Shown here: positions 34,575 to 45,605 of the stretch, piece by piece | Numbering within the stretch: the first letter of the stretch is position 1 | Layout of the letters: the number at the start of each line of letters is the position of its first letter | Origin: Bettongia penicillata ogilbyi | Lineage: Eukaryota > Chordata > Mammalia > Diprotodontia > Potoroidae | Length of the DNA: 64,000 bases | Assembly (NCBI GenBank): GCA_023548195.1 | Contig: JAJHZJ010000400.1 | Location: 1,054,001 to 1,118,000 of the forward strand | Direction of reading: 5' to 3' | Notes under the pieces: model-generated | What the model was told of the DNA's origin: nothing | Database searches by the model: none | The model's input: only the letters and a program-made list of their open reading frames with translations | Program-made: the position numbers and the translations under genes

Positions 34575-34895
34575 TATTCAACAACCATACATTAACTCCT
34601 TTTTTAATGATTAAAGACTAGGTCTTGAGAATAAAAATTTAAATAAAATAATACTAATGAGACGACCCATGATTTCAATCCAGGAAGCAACAAAATATCT
34701 ACCTAAATAACTACATGAGTTAAAATGTAATTAAAAAACAGAAATTGTTCAACATAGCAAGATATTGGGAGGATCACTTCTTCAGGAAGGAAACACTTGT
34801 TCTGGGCCTTGAGGTTGTGAGTGATTTTAAGAATTTAGAGTTTGGTTTTGGGAATGGAATACAGTATGAACAAATGCATGGAGAAAAAGAAGATG
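34575..34895 (+). repeat. ancient mammalian repeat, long copy
   Basis: 'aacaaccatacattaactcc', 'caagatattgggaggatcac', 'tctgggccttgaggttgtga' and 'gtatgaacaaatgcatgg' follow the internal order of the 'aataaacatt' family. It holds a short open frame (34,745-34,957) with no known domain. Confidence 0.55.
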
Positions 34896-34927
34896 AAACC
34901 ATTCACTGTGCAATAGTTTTGAATGGA

Positions 34928-35036
34928 ATACACACACACACATACACACCCATATAGGTATACATGCACATATACATACATTTACATACATATAGACATA
35001 TACATGCACGTATACATGCATGCATACACACAAATA
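34928..35036. repeat. (CA)n/(CATA)n microsatellite
   Basis: ACACAC, then ACATAT and ATGCA units. It produces the false minus frame 34,827-35,219. Confidence 0.95.
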
Positions 35037-35857
35037 TATCATAGATTGTTGATCTGATATCCTAATTACAATTGTTATGCCTGCTGAGGTTGTTTTTAAT
35101 AAGAAAGGAAATGGATACTTGGAGTTTAACACGTCACACAATATGAAAATACCCTGGATTAAAAAATATATTAAAATATCTATCATATTCAATGATGCAA
35201 CCATAGTATCATCAGGCAAGTCTATTGTGTTGACTTCTGCATGAGTCAGTTAACATTTTGCTCTATGGTCAAGGTGGCCATGCCCATCTTGCTTCTTGTA
35301 GGCTGAACTTCAAGTATGGGTCAGATCTTATTAAAATGTGCATCTGAGAGGAAGTAAATGAAGTATCAAAATTCTATCTTCACTTCCAGAAACAAAACAA
35401 AAGAAAACAATTAAATGTGCTAACACAACTCTGCAGCCAACTTCTCAGGAACCAAGTTCTCACTTAGACCATGCCCCAAAAGCTTTAGCACTTCAATTTC
35501 CATAATTTCTGTCCTGAGACCCCACTCTCCTCGTTGGTGAATACACTCCCCACTTATCATTCCTTAAGTCTGATCACTCTAAGGGATCACCTTTACTCTG
35601 TGTTTGAGGACCCAGCGCTTACAACTTAGGAAAAATGGTAAATGTTTTAATTATCTATTTATTCATTTTTGATAATGGATCAATAGAATTAATTACATGT
35701 AAAAAGGACAATTTATTATGTTATTTGTATAACCCTCAGTGTTCTCCCTTCTCAACTCTGCCTCTACTAATCCCTTTCTCCATTCAAGACTCAATTACAG
35801 GATCATTTTTTTTTTTTACTAGAGGTCTTTCCTGACCTGTGAGTTGACAGCCTATGG
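35037..35857. other. unassigned sequence
   Basis: Nothing recognised. Confidence 0.5.
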
Positions 35858-36075
35858 GTTCAATAAACATTTTTAAAGGACCTATTATATGCCAGACTAT
35901 AACAAGAAAGGAAAAAAAGAGACCCTGTTCTCAAGGATGTCATAGTCTAATACAGGAGAAATGAAAATTACTGCAAATAAGTCATACACAGGATAAATTG
36001 GAGACAGTCAACAGAGGGAAGGCACTAGAATTAAGGCAGATCAGGAAAGCCTTCTTATATATAATGGGATTTTAG
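35858..36075 (+). repeat. ancient mammalian repeat ('aataaacatt' family)
   Basis: 'caataaacatttttaaagga', 'cctattatatgccagac', 'ttctcaaggatgtcatagtc', 'caacagagggaaggcactag' and 'aattaaggcagatcagg' keep the family order over 200 bases. Confidence 0.7.
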
Positions 36076-36189
36076 TAGGAATTTAAAATAAACCCTGAAA
36101 ATAAAGAAATATATTCATTGCCTATCCCATTCACCCCTTTAAATACTGTGTATTCAATGTGATTATATTTTTTGTATTCATATATTTAT

Positions 36190-36305
36190 TTTTAATGCTT
36201 TCTCCTAGCAAAATATAGGTTCCTTGAAGGCAGGGAAAGTGAATTCTTTTGTTTGTACCCCTAGCTATCACAGAGTCCTGACAAAGTACTGACCAGGTAA
36301 ATAAT
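36190..36305 (+). repeat. L2/MIR-type 3' tail
   Basis: 'ggttccttgaaggcagggaa' and 'gtttgtacccctagctatca' match the L2 tail. Confidence 0.7.
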
Positions 36306-36409
36306 ACATTACTTATTAATGGAGTAAAAGTGATCCTGCAACTCTTATTCAATGTCAAGATTGTGAACAAAGTTCTGTAGGAAGGTTTCTGAGCCACATA
36401 CACCTGAAA

Positions 36410-36585
36410 CGTGGCTTAATAGAAAATTTAGTAGACAATATTTTTTTTCACTCAGTCACTGTAGAAGTATGTGACTGGGCAAATCATGTTCTCTCCAGAC
36501 CTTAGTTTCATCATCAGTAGCAAAAAGAAGTTCAACTTGCAGGTCTGGAAATTTCCTTTTATAACTATGATTCTCAATGACAATT
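36410..36585 (+). repeat. MIR-type fragment
   Basis: 'gtatgtgactgggcaaatca', 'ccagaccttagtttcatcat' and 'aagttcaacttgcaggtct' follow MIR order. Confidence 0.8.
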
Positions 36586-37482
36586 GATATAAAATAGAAC
36601 TTTAGTTACCTGGAAATGTTACTACTATAGTTCTCCTAAATACTATACTTCCCTCCAAGACAATTTAGATGGGGAGAACCTGGCTCAGTACAAAGGATTC
36701 AAAGCACAAACTCTTTAGAGATGTCATATCTTAATTTTTACTTATTTTGACATTAAAAATAGTAGTAATAAGGGAAATAATAATATTTTTCACATTGATG
36801 TTTTAACTACTTTCTTCCTCCTCTTAATTTCACTGGGGTGGAACACAGAAGATCCTAAAAAGAAATATGTTGTTATAATGTTAAAGTCTTACAATTTCCC
36901 TTTGACCCTTTGGAATTAGGTTTAATACCCAAAATTGAATAATTTTGAGTCATCAAAGTAAGGAGAAATTGTCAAATTTCTAGGGTGATTGTTTCAGTTC
37001 CTCCACTTTACCTTTGATAATGATAAAATAAATAAATAAATTCATATCACAGGCAGAAAAGCAGTATACTATAAGCCTGTAAATTCTCACAGAAGACTTA
37101 AGAAGCACTTTAATTGTGTTAAAACAATAGGCCTTCTTTATCTGAGCATATGAAAACAGATCTGTTTATGTTCCAAATACTTGATGCTATGGCATCCTGA
37201 GTGCATCTGGACCCAGTTTCATTGATCTATTTCACTATATCTGGATAAGGAAGCCTGTTGGTTTAAAGCGATTTTTTTCTCACCATTCTATGGTGAGTTT
37301 ACCATGAAATATTAGTATTTACCAATGACCAATAAAGATTAATTCAGAGAGGCTAGCTACTCAGTGACTAATTTTATGTCCATGGTGACCAGTACAAAAA
37401 TCAAAATATTCCTGAGCCTTGTGCTGATCATCCAGCTTCCATAATGATAACTGTAGTATTTGAAATAGAAGCAGAGAGTATT
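36586..37482. other. unassigned sequence
   Basis: Nothing recognised. Confidence 0.5.
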
Positions 37483-37498
37483 AAGAATCATTCAATGA
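37483..37498 (+). repeat. HAL1 target-site duplication, left
   Basis: 'aagaatcattcaatga' directly precedes the element; 15 of 16 bases match the right copy at 40,400-40,415. Confidence 0.9.
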
Positions 37499-38250
37499 AG
37501 AGGAGCCAAGATGGTGGAATAGAAAGACTCACGCATGCTAGCTCTGGAACCCACAGCCCATAAATTTTCTGTAAAAAGAACTCCCCACAAATTCTGGAGC
37601 AGAGCAAGCCACGCAGAAACACAGTGGAAGAGATTTCTGTTCTAGAGAGCACTGGAAAGTCATCCCCAGGGGTCCATCACACTCCCGACAGCAGAGCCCA
37701 TCCCTGCGCTGCCCTGGACATGTGGCCCCAAAGGAGCAGATCGGAGCAGGCTTCAGGGACAGAATCTCTGGCGGCTGCAAAGGTCCCTCCACCCACAGGC
37801 GCACAGGTCAGTGAGAGAGATTTCTGGGCTGACCGAGAGGGGAGTGGGGTGTCTCTGTGACTCGGGCCCCCTCGGGTGGCAGTAGCAGAGGGAGCGGCAG
37901 CAGAGGCAGCAGCGGCCCGGGGACTCCCGGAGCAGACAGGAGCTCAGGGCCATTACCAAAGGTCTCTGCATAAAGCCCCTGAGGGAACTGAGCCTGGGAG
38001 GTGGCCCTGCCCCCACCCACTCCATTACTGAAGGTCTCTACATAAACCCCCTGAGAGAACTGAGCCTGAGAGGCAGCCCTGCCCCCACCTGAGCACCAGA
38101 ACTTAAGCTCACATTGAATAGCACCCGCTCCCACCACTGAAAGCCCTGAGGCTGGGGAACAGCATTTGAATCTCAGACCCCAAGCACTAGCTGGGCAGAT
38201 CTAGGTGGGGGTGCTGAGGAATCTCAGAAGTCAAGTAACTTGCTGGGAAA
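37499..38250 (+). promoter_or_regulatory. HAL1 5' UTR, GC-rich
   Basis: Opens with the same 'ggagccaagatgg' as the L1 at 5,948, and both continue with a 'gactcac' motif and an 'aattttggag'/'aaattctggag' motif. It includes CpG sites and purine-rich GGCAGCAG parts (37,870-37,920), unlike the AT-rich surroundings. A promoter role is inferred from L1 biology. The open frames on both strands at 37,538-38,137 come from composition. Confidence 0.75.
37951..38092 (+). repeat. two-copy 72-bp tandem repeat in HAL1 5' UTR
   Basis: 'cattaccaaaggtctctgca' (37,951) recurs as 'cattactgaaggtctctaca' (38,023). Both copies continue through 'gaactgagcctg' and 'ccctgcccccacc'. Confidence 0.92.
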
Positions 38251-39385
38251 ATGCCCAGGAAAGGGAAGAAAAATGAGACCATAGAAAGCTACTTTATTGG
38301 GGGACAGATGTTCCCACCTTTCATTTTTGATATCGAGGAACAATTCTTACCATCGGGGGAAAACGTGGAGGTCAGGGCCTCTGTATCCCAGATATCTGAG
38401 GTGGATGTCTGGTAGGCTCAGGCCATGGAAGAGCTCAGAAAGGATTTTGAAAATAAGTTAGACAGGTGAAGGAAAAACTGGGAAGAGGAAGGAGAGAGAT
38501 GCAAGAAAAGCATGAAAAATGGGTCAATACCTTGGTAAAGGAGACCCAAAAAAATGCTGAAGAAAATAATACCTTGAAAAATAGGCTAACTCAATTGACA
38601 AGAGGTTCAAAAAGCCAATAAAGAGAAGAATGCTTACAAAAGCAGAATTAGCCAAATGGAAAAAGAGGTTCAAAAGCTCACTGAAGTAAATAGTTCTCTC
38701 AAAATGAGAATGGAACAGATGGAGGCTAATGACCTTCTGAGAAACCAAGAAATCACAAAACAAAACCAAAAGAATGAAAAAATGGAAGAGAATGTGAAGT
38801 ATCTCATGGGAAAAAACAACTGACCTGGAAAATAGATCCAGGAGAGACAATTCAAAAATTATGGTACTACCTGAAAGCCATGATCAAAAAAAGAGCCTAG
38901 ACATCATCTTTCATGAAATTAGCAAGGAAAACTGCTCTGATATTCTAGAACCAGAGGGCAGAATAAGTATTGAAAGAATCCATCAATCACCACCTGAAAG
39001 AGATCCAAAAAGAGAAACTCCTAGGAACATTGCGGCCAAATTCCAGAATTCCCAGGTCAAGGAGAAAATATTGCAAGCAGCTAGAAAGAAACAATTCCAG
39101 TATTGTGGAAATACAATCAGGATAACTCAAGATCTAGCAGCTTCTACATTAAGGGATCGAAGGGCAAGGACTAGGATATTCCAGAAGTCAAAGGAACTAG
39201 GACTCAAACCAAAAATCACCTATCCAGCAAAACTGAGTATAATACTTCAGGGGAAAATATGGTCTTTCAATGAAATAGAGGACTTTCAAGCATTCTTGAT
39301 GAAAAGACCAGAGCCGAAAAGAAAATTTGACTTTCAACACAAGAATGAGAAGCATGAAAAAGTAAACAGCAAAGAGAAGTCATAA
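38251..39385 (+). pseudogene. HAL1 ORF1 (L1-type ORF1p), inactivated
   Basis: An RNA-binding ORF1p homologue spanning 378 codons, normal for L1 ORF1p. The start is chosen at 38,251: MPRKGKKNE, a basic N-terminus. After about 50 codons TAG and TGA stops appear (near 38,413 and 38,467), and the frame shifts before the long open part 38,861-39,385 (174 codons). Domains in order: basic N-terminus, a heptad-rich coiled coil (about 38,560-38,830, e.g. SQMEKEVQKLTEVNSS), RRM-like centre, and C-terminal domain with RNIAAKFQNSQVKEKILQAA, ITQDLAASTL and WSFNEIEDFQAFL. The stop is at 39,383-39,385, followed directly by the 3' UTR. Dead as a gene, but the C-terminal half is well kept. Confidence 0.92.
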
Positions 39386-40399
39386 GGGACTTACCAAAAG
39401 TGAGCTTGTTTACATTCCTACATGGAAAGACAATATTTGTAACTCCTAAAACTTTCCAGTATCTGGGTATTTGGTGGGACCACACACACACATACACACA
39501 CACATGCACACACACACATGTACACACATGTGCACACACACATACACACATGCACGCACATACAGAGACAGAGAGCACAGAGTGAATTGAATAGGATGGG
39601 ACCATATCTTAAAAGAAATTAAGGTGAACAGTGAGAGAGAAATGTACTGGGAGGAGAGAGAGTGAAATGGAATGGGGTAAATTATATCTCATTCAAGAGG
39701 CAAGCGGGAGACTTTTTAGTGGAGGGAAAAAGAGGAGAGCTGAGAAAAAAATGTGAAGTTTACCCTCATCACATTTGACTAAAGGAAGGAATGAAATGCA
39801 CACTAATTTTGGTATGAAAACCTATCTTACAATACAGGAAAGTGGGGGAGAAGGAGATAAGCAGGGTGGGGGGGATGATGGAAGGGAGGGCAATGGGAGA
39901 AGGGAACAATTTGAAGTTAACACGCGGGGAGGGACAGGATCAAAAGACAGAATAGAAACAATGAGGAGCAGGATAGGATGGAGGGAAATACAGTTAGTCT
40001 TACACAACATGACTATTATGGAAGTCATTTGCAAAACTACACAGATATGGCCTATATTGAATTACCTACCTTCCCAAAGGGAATGCATGGGGAGGGAGGG
40101 ATGGGGAGAATTTGGAACTCAAAGTCTGAGGAACAACTGTTTGGTATTGTTCTTGCTATTAGGAAATAAAAAATACAGTTAATGGGGAATAGAAAGTCAT
40201 CTAACCCTACAGGACAAAAGAGAAGATGGGGACAAGAGAAGGGAGGGATGATAGAAGAGAGGGCAGATTGGTGATAGGGAAAATTAGAATGCTTGGTGTA
40301 TTGGGGTGGGGGGAGGGGAGAAATGGGGAGGAAAATATGGAACCCAAAATTTTGTGAAAATGAATGTAAAAAGTTAAATAAATAAATTTATATTAAAAA
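39386..40399 (+). other. HAL1 3' UTR
   Basis: About 1 kb without coding sequence. It has a (CA)n run at 39,481-39,560, then 'aatggggtaaattat', 'taccctcatcacatttgac', 'ggatggagggaaatac' (39,976-39,991), and two related terminal modules 225 bases apart (TGGAAC at 40,113 and 40,338). Up to 39,991 it aligns with the L1 inter-ORF spacer. It ends in 'aaataaataaatttat' and A. Open frames at 39,775-40,182 are by-products. Confidence 0.85.
39481..39562. repeat. (CA)n microsatellite in HAL1 3' UTR
   Basis: CACA units with ATG and GTG interruptions. The minus-strand HAL1 copy has no such run at the same place, so it arose in this copy. Confidence 0.9.
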
Positions 40400-40415
40400 A
40401 AGAACCATTCAATGA
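40400..40415 (+). repeat. HAL1 target-site duplication, right
   Basis: 'aagaaccattcaatga', one mismatch to the left copy. The first two or three A may belong to the element tail. Confidence 0.9.
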
Positions 40416-41565
40416 TTTACCTTACACAGATAAAAATTTATTTGTTGATTCTTTTTAAGTGACTTAGTACATTACTAAAAGGAACTGAGTCACAACCACA
40501 TTGTAATTTTCATCATAGATGGAAGTTGAAGACACATGGAAGTTGCAACTCAAAAGAAGCATGGCTCACAATTCTTTCATTGGAAAATAGAATTAAAATG
40601 TTGCTGAAGTTGGTTTCAACCTCTGTTGGAGAACAAGAAGAAAATTTCATTTCATTGGGAACTTCATCATCTCATCTGGTAGTAGCCCTCAGTGTATGCT
40701 GATCTACTGCTCAACATGAAAATAGCCACAGTTTAGAGATCAACACATTTTACAAAGGATTAAGAAGATTAAAAAAAAATCTGTGATGAACTTTATAATC
40801 AAATCAAGTCAATTTTCTTTGATACATGGGATTTTTTATATTAAAGAAAGGAATATAGAACATAGCAAACCATCTTTTGAAAAAAAATGTGTATTTTGTA
40901 TTAACAAATGGATCATTTAGAGATAATACTAAAAGTTTTATTTCATTAATACTTTCCTAAGGAGTGAATTCAAAATCTGGATGAGATTAGCACTCAACAT
41001 AACAATAACAGAAATGACACTTGATTCTACCATCACTATGGAAAAGGAGCAGGAAAAATTTTAGAGTCAGAAATATCTGGACAATCAAATCACTGTTGGG
41101 GGAAAAAAATAAAAAGAACTAACACCTAATTATAAGAAGCCACAAAGTTGATAAGATACTGGGTGCAGTTTTGATAGTTCTCATACAAATGACTTAATCA
41201 AGTTATTACCTTGAAAAAAAATGTGAAACAAGTAAAAGTAAAGATTTTGATTGTGTTTACATCTGAAATAATAGCCAGAAAAAAGAGGAAAACAGAACTT
41301 AAAACTACCTAAGCTAGCAAAAGACTAGATCAGCTTACCAAAGGAAGAGATTTGGCATTCAAAGACAAACATTATTTTAGAAAAAATTTATTTGTCAAAG
41401 ACTATAGGAGAAAATGGTGGAAAATTATAAACTGGGACACGTCACACAATAGTTTAAAAAAAGAAAAAAATAACCCTTTACTCAGCTTAGAATGAAACTC
41501 AATTAATTTGGAATATCTACAGAACATTTGGAAATAATACCAAAAGCTAATCAATAAACACACTC
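40416..41565. other. unassigned AT-rich sequence with weak coding-like trace
   Basis: No repeat family recognised. In the plus strand near 41,305-41,400 a lysine-rich frame (KRLDQLTKGRDLAFKDK and then YRRKWWKI) has a slight retroelement look, but it is short and A-rich sequence often yields Lys codons. Confidence 0.35.
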
Positions 41566-41625
41566 AGGGGTGGGTAACTTCGGACTCTGAGGCCACAATA
41601 TAATTTTGAGGGGGTTTGCTTTTTT
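41566..41625. mobile_element. possible hAT-type DNA transposon end
   Basis: 'caggggtgggtaacttcgg' followed by 'ctctgaggccaca' resembles the CAGGGGTGGGCAACCT terminal repeat and GAGGCCACA part of common hAT-derived MITEs. I did not find the other end. Confidence 0.4.
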
Positions 41626-42239
41626 TATGTGTTTGCCATCTCATCTTCTAGCCTTTAAACAAATATTGATGAAGCCAAGGTATTTGTACACACCACTGTA
41701 ACATGCTAGGAGATGAAAACAACAAAAAAACAAGGTGATCCGATAGTGAAGGGTGTGAGACGTGATGAAATCTAACGACCACTAGCTAGGATGTCATGAG
41801 CAAAGCCTTTCCCATAGTACAAAGAGGGACCATTTATAAAAAAGCAAGACCTATTAAATGAAAGATCTCAATAGCCTGTGTACTGAAGTTGTGTGGAAAC
41901 AGGTCTAAATTACAGACATTTTTCTAGTTATGGTTACCTTACTTGTATTTTTCATAAAATTAAAAAAAAATTACCTCTATTTTTTTCTTAAAATAAAAAA
42001 AAAGGTTAATGGAGGTTTCTATTTTTTTCACTGTAAGGACACATTTGGATAAGGGTTTACCATTTCTTAAAAGAAGTTTATGCTGCTGAAACACTATTTC
42101 AGAGAATACGTAGGTTGGTGAATGAATTGATTTGGTTAGATATTAATTTTCTAATTAATATCAGTAGTTCAAGTAATGCCTAGTAGTTTATTGTTACAGG
42201 TCAAAATGTCTCAGAGGATATTTTGTTCTAAAATTGGCT
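41626..42239. other. unassigned AT-rich sequence
   Basis: Nothing recognised. Confidence 0.5.
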
Positions 42240-42880
42240 TAGCGATTCTAATAATGTATTTATCCACAGGCACTTAAGGCATCAAAAACAAGTTTTAATT
42301 GTTAGCAGGCAAAGGACAGGCATTTCACTCTAAGTCCTCGTCGCTGACCAATAGATAACATGTATATTGTCAGCTCTGACAAGATAAATGATACCCATGA
42401 CAACCTGCAAACAAAAGTAATTACTGCAACCCCATCAGAGCTGGTTAGTCCATTTTAAAGGAATTGTTCTCACAAGTAGTTTCATGAAACAGTATCATCC
42501 TCCAGCAGTTCATCTGATAATCAAAAATAATTTCTCAACATATACTCCATGATAAATTACAATCAAAGTATATGATACAAACCATAGGGAACTGTTAGAA
42601 AGTGACCCCCCGCTATTAGAAAATTATCGTTAAATTATTGTTAACCTTTAAGAACAAGATGATTGCATGTAACAAGATAAAAAAGAGCATAAATTGTGTG
42701 TAGCCTTTTAAAACTAGAATGCAAATGGGTAATTAGCAGGTGGAAATATCAATTAAGTTTGCTTCATCTGTCTTTATTCAGAGATCAGGTTATTATTGGA
42801 ATGCAGATGGTTGTAGTATTTTACTAAGCAATGCCTGTGCTCAGCAGGCAAAATGAAGCGGAGAATGGTGGGGCTCACGT
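42240..42880. promoter_or_regulatory. unique segment with clustered homeodomain, POU and E-box motifs; candidate enhancer
   Basis: No repeat family was recognised across about 640 bases. Sites visible include an octamer ATGCAAAT (42,719-42,726), TAATTAG (42,730-42,736) and the E-box CAGGTG (42,737-42,742), all within 24 bases; a GATAA at about 42,383 and the homeodomain core TAATTA at about 42,417; and TGTCAGCTCTGACA (42,367-42,380), a palindrome. Such clusters are typical of conserved developmental enhancers. Conservation cannot be seen from one sequence, so this is inference. Confidence 0.35.
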
Positions 42881-42997
42881 GGTTGCCCAAATAAATCAAG
42901 TTACAGTGGGTTCTATTTAGAATGATATGCATTTGGGGCAAAGATAGTCAGAAAAAGAAATTGCAGGGCAGAAGCAAAGCTAGCATAAGGAACTGCC

Positions 42998-43075
42998 TAG
43001 TCATAGAAAGAACTCTTGATCTTTGATCAGATGACCTGGACTTGAATTCCATCTCTACCGCGTACTTCCTTGTGC
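42998..43075 (+). repeat. MIR/SINE head fragment
   Basis: 'gatcagatgacctggacttg' and 'aattccatctctaccgcgta' match the SINE head. Confidence 0.7.
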
Positions 43076-43117
43076 TCGTCTTGAAATTATATTTTAAATT
43101 CCACTTTCATTGATATC

Positions 43118-43118
<1 letters not shown>

Positions 43119-43152
<34 letters not shown>

Positions 43153-43172
43153 CACACACACATATATATAAC
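43119..43172. repeat. (CA)n(TA)n microsatellite
   Basis: CA run interrupted once by GA, then TA. Confidence 0.97.
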
Positions 43173-43174
43173 TA

Positions 43175-43925
43175 TATATCAACAACCATGTCTGAGAGTA
43201 TATACAATATCCCACAGATCACTTACACTTTTCCACAAAAAGGTAACACACTTTCTGAAAATGTCAAGGGTTCATGTTTTTCATTACTATCGAAGAACAT
43301 TTCGTTTAGTGTTGATGTTATCATTGTCATTATTTCCTTTTACATCAATATTATGTACATGATTTTCCTGGTTGTGCCTTCTTCACAATTCATCAAGTCC
43401 TAGTCTTCTCAAGTTATCTTCTAATTTATCATGTTTATTGTTTCTTATGTTGTAATAATATCCTATTTCATTGATATGAATAATTTTCTTAGTTTTTTTT
43501 TACTATTAATGGGAATATACTTTTATTTCTAGTTCTTTGCTACCATAAAAATGCTACTATTTATATTTAGGGGCATATGGGACTTTTACTCTATTTTTGA
43601 TATTCTTAGGGTATATAGTGAAATTTAGGTTGGTGGGTCTAAGGACGTGGACATTTTAGTCCCTTAGAAGAGTATTTATGAGCTGCTTTCCAGAAGGATT
43701 GGATCAACTTATAGCTCCAAAAATAGTGTCTTAGTTTGCCTATCTTTCCATCAATAGTTCAGTATAATCTCTTCTCACCTTTGTCATGTCTGCCAGTTTC
43801 CTGCTTATGAGTGAAAAGTCCCCTTTTAACTTGGAACAGGTTTTTATATGGTCATTAATAGTCTGTCCTTATTCTTTGAATATATCTCCTTTGGGGAATG
43901 CTTTTATGATCTTTTGGTGCTTAAA
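43175..43925 (-). mobile_element. old L1 3' end
   Basis: On the plus strand, 'ctttgctaccataaaaatgc', 'ccagaaggattggatcaact', 'cacctttgtcatgtctgcca' and 'agtgaaaagtcc' are antisense to the L1 ORF2 C-terminus and 3' UTR in the same order as in the L1s at 11,560-12,000 and 53,690-54,200. It is more diverged than those, so it is older. No intact frame. Confidence 0.75.
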
Positions 43926-44214
43926 TTACAGTATTTTAATACTTTTATCTCATCCTACTCACTCCTTCTCCATATATTATTTTAACAAAATACAATTAAG
44001 TAAAATAAATTAATTCATTGGCTTATGTCTGACAATCTATTCATCATTCCATACATGTAATTTATTGCCTATCTGAAAATAAGAAGGCATGCTTCACTAT
44101 TAATCCTTTCAAGTCATTATTGGTCACTGAATTGAACATGAGACTAGAGTTTTTAATATTGCTCTTTTTTATGTTATTATTGAAACTGTTACAGTTTTTT
44201 GTCAGCCATTTATT
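43926..44214. other. unassigned sequence
   Basis: Nothing recognised. Confidence 0.45.
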
Positions 44215-44328
44215 TCCCCTTATGCAAGTTACCCTCCCTTTACCTCAGTTATCTCATTAGTAAAGTTAAGAAATTGGGCTAAATTACCTATAAGGTACCT
44301 TCTAAATCTGTGATCTTATAACATTAAT
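44215..44328 (+). repeat. MIR-type fragment
   Basis: 'tacctcagttatctcattag', 'gggctaaattacctataagg' and 'taccttctaaatctgtgat' match the 3' half of a MIR-like SINE. Confidence 0.75.
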
Positions 44329-45234
44329 CTCAAAAGTTGTATTCTGTTAACTGAGGCTCCATACATCTTATTCAGTAAGGTCTAATCAGCTGATTATGAT
44401 TTACTTCTGTGAGAGGGTTAGATGAGGTATTTCATAAATTATTTTATAAAAGATATCTGGGATCATTCCCATGACTCCAAGATCATAGCAGGACCTTTAT
44501 TCCAGAAGAAACTGATGGGAGATGCCATAATGCTCCAAGATGAGATCAAGGTGTAGGGAAAGAACCAAACAGCATCCCTTGCTGCCACAAAGTGGAAGGT
44601 GGAACGACTCAGTGTACGGAGTTAAGAATGAAATTGCTGGTGATAGGGTCTCTAAAATGGGCCTCTCTATCAAGTTATAATCTTCAGATTTTCCCAACCT
44701 TATGGAAAAAGGACTTAGAGGAAGGATGCTCGAAAAAAATAAAGGAAATAGTGATAAAAGAAAGAGGACAGTTAGTAGACGTACTAAGACTGAAGAATGC
44801 TTTCTGAGGAGGAGAAAAGTAGAGTATAGAAGATGTAGAGGTGGCAAGTTCTTGAACTCTTTCCTTTGTATTAGAATTGTAGATGGGTAATAAGTGTGAT
44901 TCACCAGAGTCTAGAGGTCTGTGTTGTTGGTTTGAGTTCTTTAATACTTATTCAATACATAGCAGTATGTGGATATCAGGAGGAAGATGGTGCAAACCTG
45001 GTAGTTTGGTTATTCTCACTTTCTAATATTAGAAAAAAAGTGTCTTAGGTGCAAGTGTCTATGCAAAGAAAAGGTTGTGTTGTGGATAAATGGGAATTGA
45101 AATTAACTTGATAATATAGGGCTGAATAGAGCGATTCTGTATGAGGTTCATCTAGAATATTAAGGAAATCCAGCTGAAATTCGAAGTTTTTAAAGGGTAG
45201 TAATACTAAATATGACTAGGAAAAATTTGAGTCA
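44329..45234. other. unassigned sequence
   Basis: Open frames overlap on both strands at 44,497-44,904 (135 codons minus; 62 and 71 codons plus). None has a recognisable domain, so I do not call a gene. Confidence 0.45.
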
Positions 45235-45412
45235 GATTGTTAGAAGCCAACAATAATGGGTTTGAAATCCAACTTTGTCTCAACTTTGCCATTAACTGTT
45301 TAAATTATTTGGGGAAAGTTAGTAAATAACTCTGGGCTTCATTTTGCTCATATAGAAAATGAAACACCTGAGCTAGATGTAAGACCCTTTCTAGGATTAG
45401 TTGGACATTATC
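45235..45412 (+). repeat. MIR, nearly complete
   Basis: 'gggtttgaaatccaactttg', 'ttgccattaactgtttaaat', 'ttcattttgctcatatagaa' and 'gagctagatgtaagacc' follow MIR order. Confidence 0.8.
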
Positions 45413-45605
45413 TTTGTTTTCATTTCTTTCATGTCATTTTGAATTTTTTTTTAAATTTGAATTCCATTAATATATATGGATGAATAGAAGGTGAAAGATA
45501 AAATTAAAAAATAACCACTAGTATGATTAAAATACCTAGAAATTAAGTATTATATATATATTGAACCAAAGCATGTTGTGAAAGTACTGAGTAGAGAAAC
45601 TCGAA

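Larger units (their letters stand above)
37499..40399 (+). mobile_element. full-length HAL1 (ORF1-only half-L1)
   Basis: A 2.9-kb element with defined ends: 16-bp duplications (one mismatch) flank a 5' end 'gaggagccaagatggtgg' and a 3' A-rich end. Inside are a 750-base GC-rich 5' UTR with a 72-bp tandem duplication, a single L1-type ORF1, and a 1-kb 3' UTR. There is no ORF2. The minus-strand copy at 62,945-64,000 shows ORF1 joined to the same 3' UTR, so the lack of ORF2 is a family property and not a chance deletion. HAL1 elements of this design are known in mammals; they depend on L1 ORF2p supplied in trans. Confidence 0.92.

Noticed and set aside
34827..35219. 130-codon minus frame
   Set aside because: Its middle is translated (CA)n/(CATA)n microsatellite.
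37951..38092. CRISPR-like or satellite array
   Set aside because: Only two adjacent copies with no spacers, in a eukaryotic retrotransposon 5' UTR.
37538..38137. Overlapping frames on both strands in a GC-rich block
   Set aside because: HAL1 5' UTR; frames come from low stop-codon frequency in GC-rich DNA.
39267..39605. 112-codon Cys/Val-rich minus frame
   Set aside because: Translated (CA)n in the HAL1 3' UTR.
41269..41400. Retroelement-like coding trace
   Set aside because: Short lysine-rich frame in A-rich DNA; no conserved motif.
44497..44904. 135-codon minus frame overlapping plus frames
   Set aside because: No recognisable domain, three overlapping frames, no promoter or splice context that I could support.
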